Assembly (NCBI GenBank): GCA_015232575.1
Contig: JADFZL010000012.1
Location: 62,001 to 126,000 of the forward strand
Reading direction: 5' to 3'
DNA from: Candidatus Rifleibacteriota bacterium
GTDB lineage: Bacteria > Muiribacteriota > Ozemobacteria > Ozemobacterales > Ozemobacteraceae
Length of the DNA stretch: 64,000 bases
Both the position numbers and the translations under genes were made by a program. This document shows positions 62,421-64,000 of this stretch, piece after piece (position 1 is the first letter of the stretch; every line of letters begins with the position of its first letter). The notes under the pieces are model-generated. The model had not been told where the DNA came from. It was given only the letters and a program-made list of their open reading frames with translations, and did not search any database.

Positions 62421-63608
62421 TTATCTGCCAAGAATCCATTTATCAAGCATTTCGTCCCAATGTGATGCTCCAGAAAAATCAAGCGCTTTATAGAAGGCAT
62501 GCCACTGAGAATATTCCGTTGCTGTGGGCCATACAACTGACATGCTTCCCTGAGAGGTAGCCAGCGCAGACTTCAATGATTCCAATGCTTCCCCGGCAAT
62601 CTGAACAATAACCTGCTTATTCGAAGCACCTTTGAAATCAGCATAGCCATTTGAAATGGAAGTCAGCATTTTAGGAAGATCCCAGTAACGATCTTTTCCA
62701 CCATAAGAAGCGAGACCGTTAAGTCCGAATTTTCTGCCAGTGTCATCCATCGCTTTCAACATCTGAATAGCAAGGTTATCAAGAGCGCCAACTAATTCCT
62801 GAGCTCTGGCTGTTCTCCAGCCTGCCATTGTGGAACCGCAATTTCTTACTATTACTTCGGCAAATTTCTCAGTACTCATGGTAACATCTGAAAGAGATTG
62901 GGCAATAGTCCGATACGGAAAACCATAAATTGGAGTTGTATCAGGGCTGGCAACGAGTATTTCACAACCTTCCCGAACCTGATAGAGAACTTCAATGCCG
63001 CCGGGCAGACATGCATCTAATCCAAGCAGTTCAAGCTTGCGACCATTGTTCAGACGTTCTGCAAAAGCTTTCAATACCGCTCCGACTTCAAATACTGTAA
63101 GACAATCATTGTCTGTATGATCATAAGATACAAAGCGATCCGGATCAAAATTAACAGCTCCCGGATTAGAACTGGAAACTGAACCGGTACCACGCCATGA
63201 GAAAACACCACTTCCATGACTATTGAGAATTAATGCGTATTTTTTCGCTGGATGTTTTGTAGCAGCCCATTTCAAACAATCCCACAGTGCCTGTGGAGAA
63301 CCGCTGTTCACTTCGCCCAACTTTGCTTCTGTTTTCCAGGTTCTGCCTTCAAGAGACAATCTCAAAGCTCCAGAATAGGAATCTTTCGGACCACGATCAT
63401 CCTGTACAAGAATTTTTGTTCCAGGCTGCTCGCCAACCATAGCCATTGCATTGAGATTACGCGAATTTGCACTGCCAATTGCACCATCATCATCATCGTT
63501 GGACATAAAAACAATTACTGTCCAATCATTCAACGCCCATGAAGTCACCGGACAAAACAAAAAAGAAAGTACAACCATAAAACCACAAAAAACGTGAAGC
63601 TTTTTCAT
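62421..63608 (-). CDS. Clostripain-family (C11) cysteine peptidase, exported
   Basis: A 395-aa protein with signal peptide (to about residue 25, ending SWA). The clan CD catalytic pair is in the expected contexts: His131 in ALILNSHGSGVFSWRG and Cys200 in LLGLDACLPGGIEVLYQV. Clostripain relatives cleave after Arg or Lys and usually self-activate. The ATG at 63608 has GGAG six bases upstream; the TTG at 63620 would swallow that site. A terminator closes the gene. Confidence 0.9.
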   Translation of the reverse strand: MKKLHVFCGFMVVLSFLFCPVTSWALNDWTVIVFMSNDDDDGAIGSANSRNLNAMAMVGEQPGTKILVQDDRGPKDSYSGALRLSLEGRTWKTEAKLGEVNSGSPQALWDCLKWAATKHPAKKYALILNSHGSGVFSWRGTGSVSSSNPGAVNFDPDRFVSYDHTDNDCLTVFEVGAVLKAFAERLNNGRKLELLGLDACLPGGIEVLYQVREGCEILVASPDTTPIYGFPYRTIAQSLSDVTMSTEKFAEVIVRNCGSTMAGWRTARAQELVGALDNLAIQMLKAMDDTGRKFGLNGLASYGGKDRYWDLPKMLTSISNGYADFKGASNKQVIVQIAGEALESLKSALATSQGSMSVVWPTATEYSQWHAFYKALDFSGASHWDEMLDKWILGR

Positions 63609-63872
63609 CTCTGTCTCCAAATATTTTATTTAAATTTAGTCAACGTACCAATAATTTTACTTGAGGGAAATAAAGCAAGATTCATGCCAACAACAGCAAA
63701 CTCAAGAAGGAGTGCACCTGAATAATTGAACAGATGCCTTAACTGCTCAGATGAATCGCAACAATCAGCCAAAAATTCGGCATAACAATTTTAAAAATCT
63801 GGCAACTGGTACGTTTTTGACATTTAAGAATCAAGTGTGCTACTGACTCTTAGTACGCAAAATACTAAATAA

Positions 63873-63987
63873 GGGGTCAAATTTGCATGTTAACTTTTGG
63901 GTGGGCTGTCATCTCGAACGAATGTGAGAGATCTCCATAAATGCTAGATTTCTCCCTTTGGTCGAAATGACATTGATTAATGACCCT
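63873..63987. repeat. Extended TGTCATTTCGA-family repeat copy with GGGTCA/TGACCC ends
   Basis: The core is 63907-63972. Outer ends GGGGTCA (63873-63879) and TGACCC (63981-63986) are inverted, giving a MITE-like unit of about 115 bp. The flank TTTGCATGTTAACTTTTG matches the copy at 56409. The rest of 63621-64000 shows no gene. Confidence 0.8.
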
Positions 63988-64000
63988 TTTATTAAAATTT

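Overview
The window is about 40% G+C, gene-dense bacterial chromosome. Signs of a Gram-negative-type anaerobe are many Sec signal peptides and lipoproteins, a Tat-exported ferredoxin, four exported or membrane-anchored beta-propeller proteins, a LolD-like ABC ATPase with a large FtsX-type permease, many Fe-S proteins and no oxygen-dependent enzyme. The mix of clostripain-type peptidase, PQQ-like propellers, a NuoEF-like fusion and a sigma-54-linked kdp operon would fit a deep-branching candidate phylum (Riflebacteria-like is my guess). No rRNA, tRNA or ribosomal protein gene is present to test this.

Layout. 1-3.8 kb: 5'-truncated asnS and a glycogen/alpha-glucan phosphorylase. 3.8-10.6 kb: a large palindromic repeat, a caspase-like secreted protein, a RelB/YafQ-type toxin-antitoxin pair whose toxin has lost nine residues, a DUF1460 hydrolase, a membrane-linked spermidine-synthase-like protein and a methyltransferase. 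10.8-19.5 kb (minus strand): a run of exported proteins including two paralogous zincin proteases, a papain-like protein and a related protein without the zinc site; several share a tag just after the signal peptide. This run ends with a cyclophilin that has a textbook terminator. 20.1-26.2 kb: a 987-aa secreted protein of unknown function, a metallophosphoesterase lipoprotein and a zinc-ribbon membrane protein.

26.2-35.9 kb (minus strand): a kdp potassium-transport locus in the order NtrC-type regulator, histidine kinase, kdpF, kdpA, kdpB, kdpC, kdpD-EIIA. A near-perfect sigma-54 promoter with two upstream direct repeats lies between regulator and kinase. The KdpD protein has no kinase and instead ends in a PTS EIIA (PtsN-like) domain.

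37.4-55.3 kb (plus strand): the most unusual part, an 18-kb co-directional cluster with eight stop/start overlaps. It joins isoprenoid genes (dicluster ferredoxin, radical SAM enzyme, DUF116-polyprenyl synthase fusion, two terpene-cyclase-fold proteins, one with a DxDD motif) to electron-transfer genes (Tat ferredoxin, NapH-like membrane Fe-S protein, NuoE-NuoF fusion, NuoG-N-like ferredoxin) and four beta-propellers. My reading is that the cluster makes a cyclised polyprenoid and moves electrons from NADH across the membrane. I know of no described system with this gene set, but could not search for one. 55.6-60.4 kb: ABC ATPase and a permease with an 18-residue tandem repeat. 60.4-63.6 kb: a secreted unknown and a clostripain-family peptidase.

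Intergenic space carries several families of short palindromic dispersed repeats. One copy lies inside the predicted 5' coding region of the NapH-like gene.
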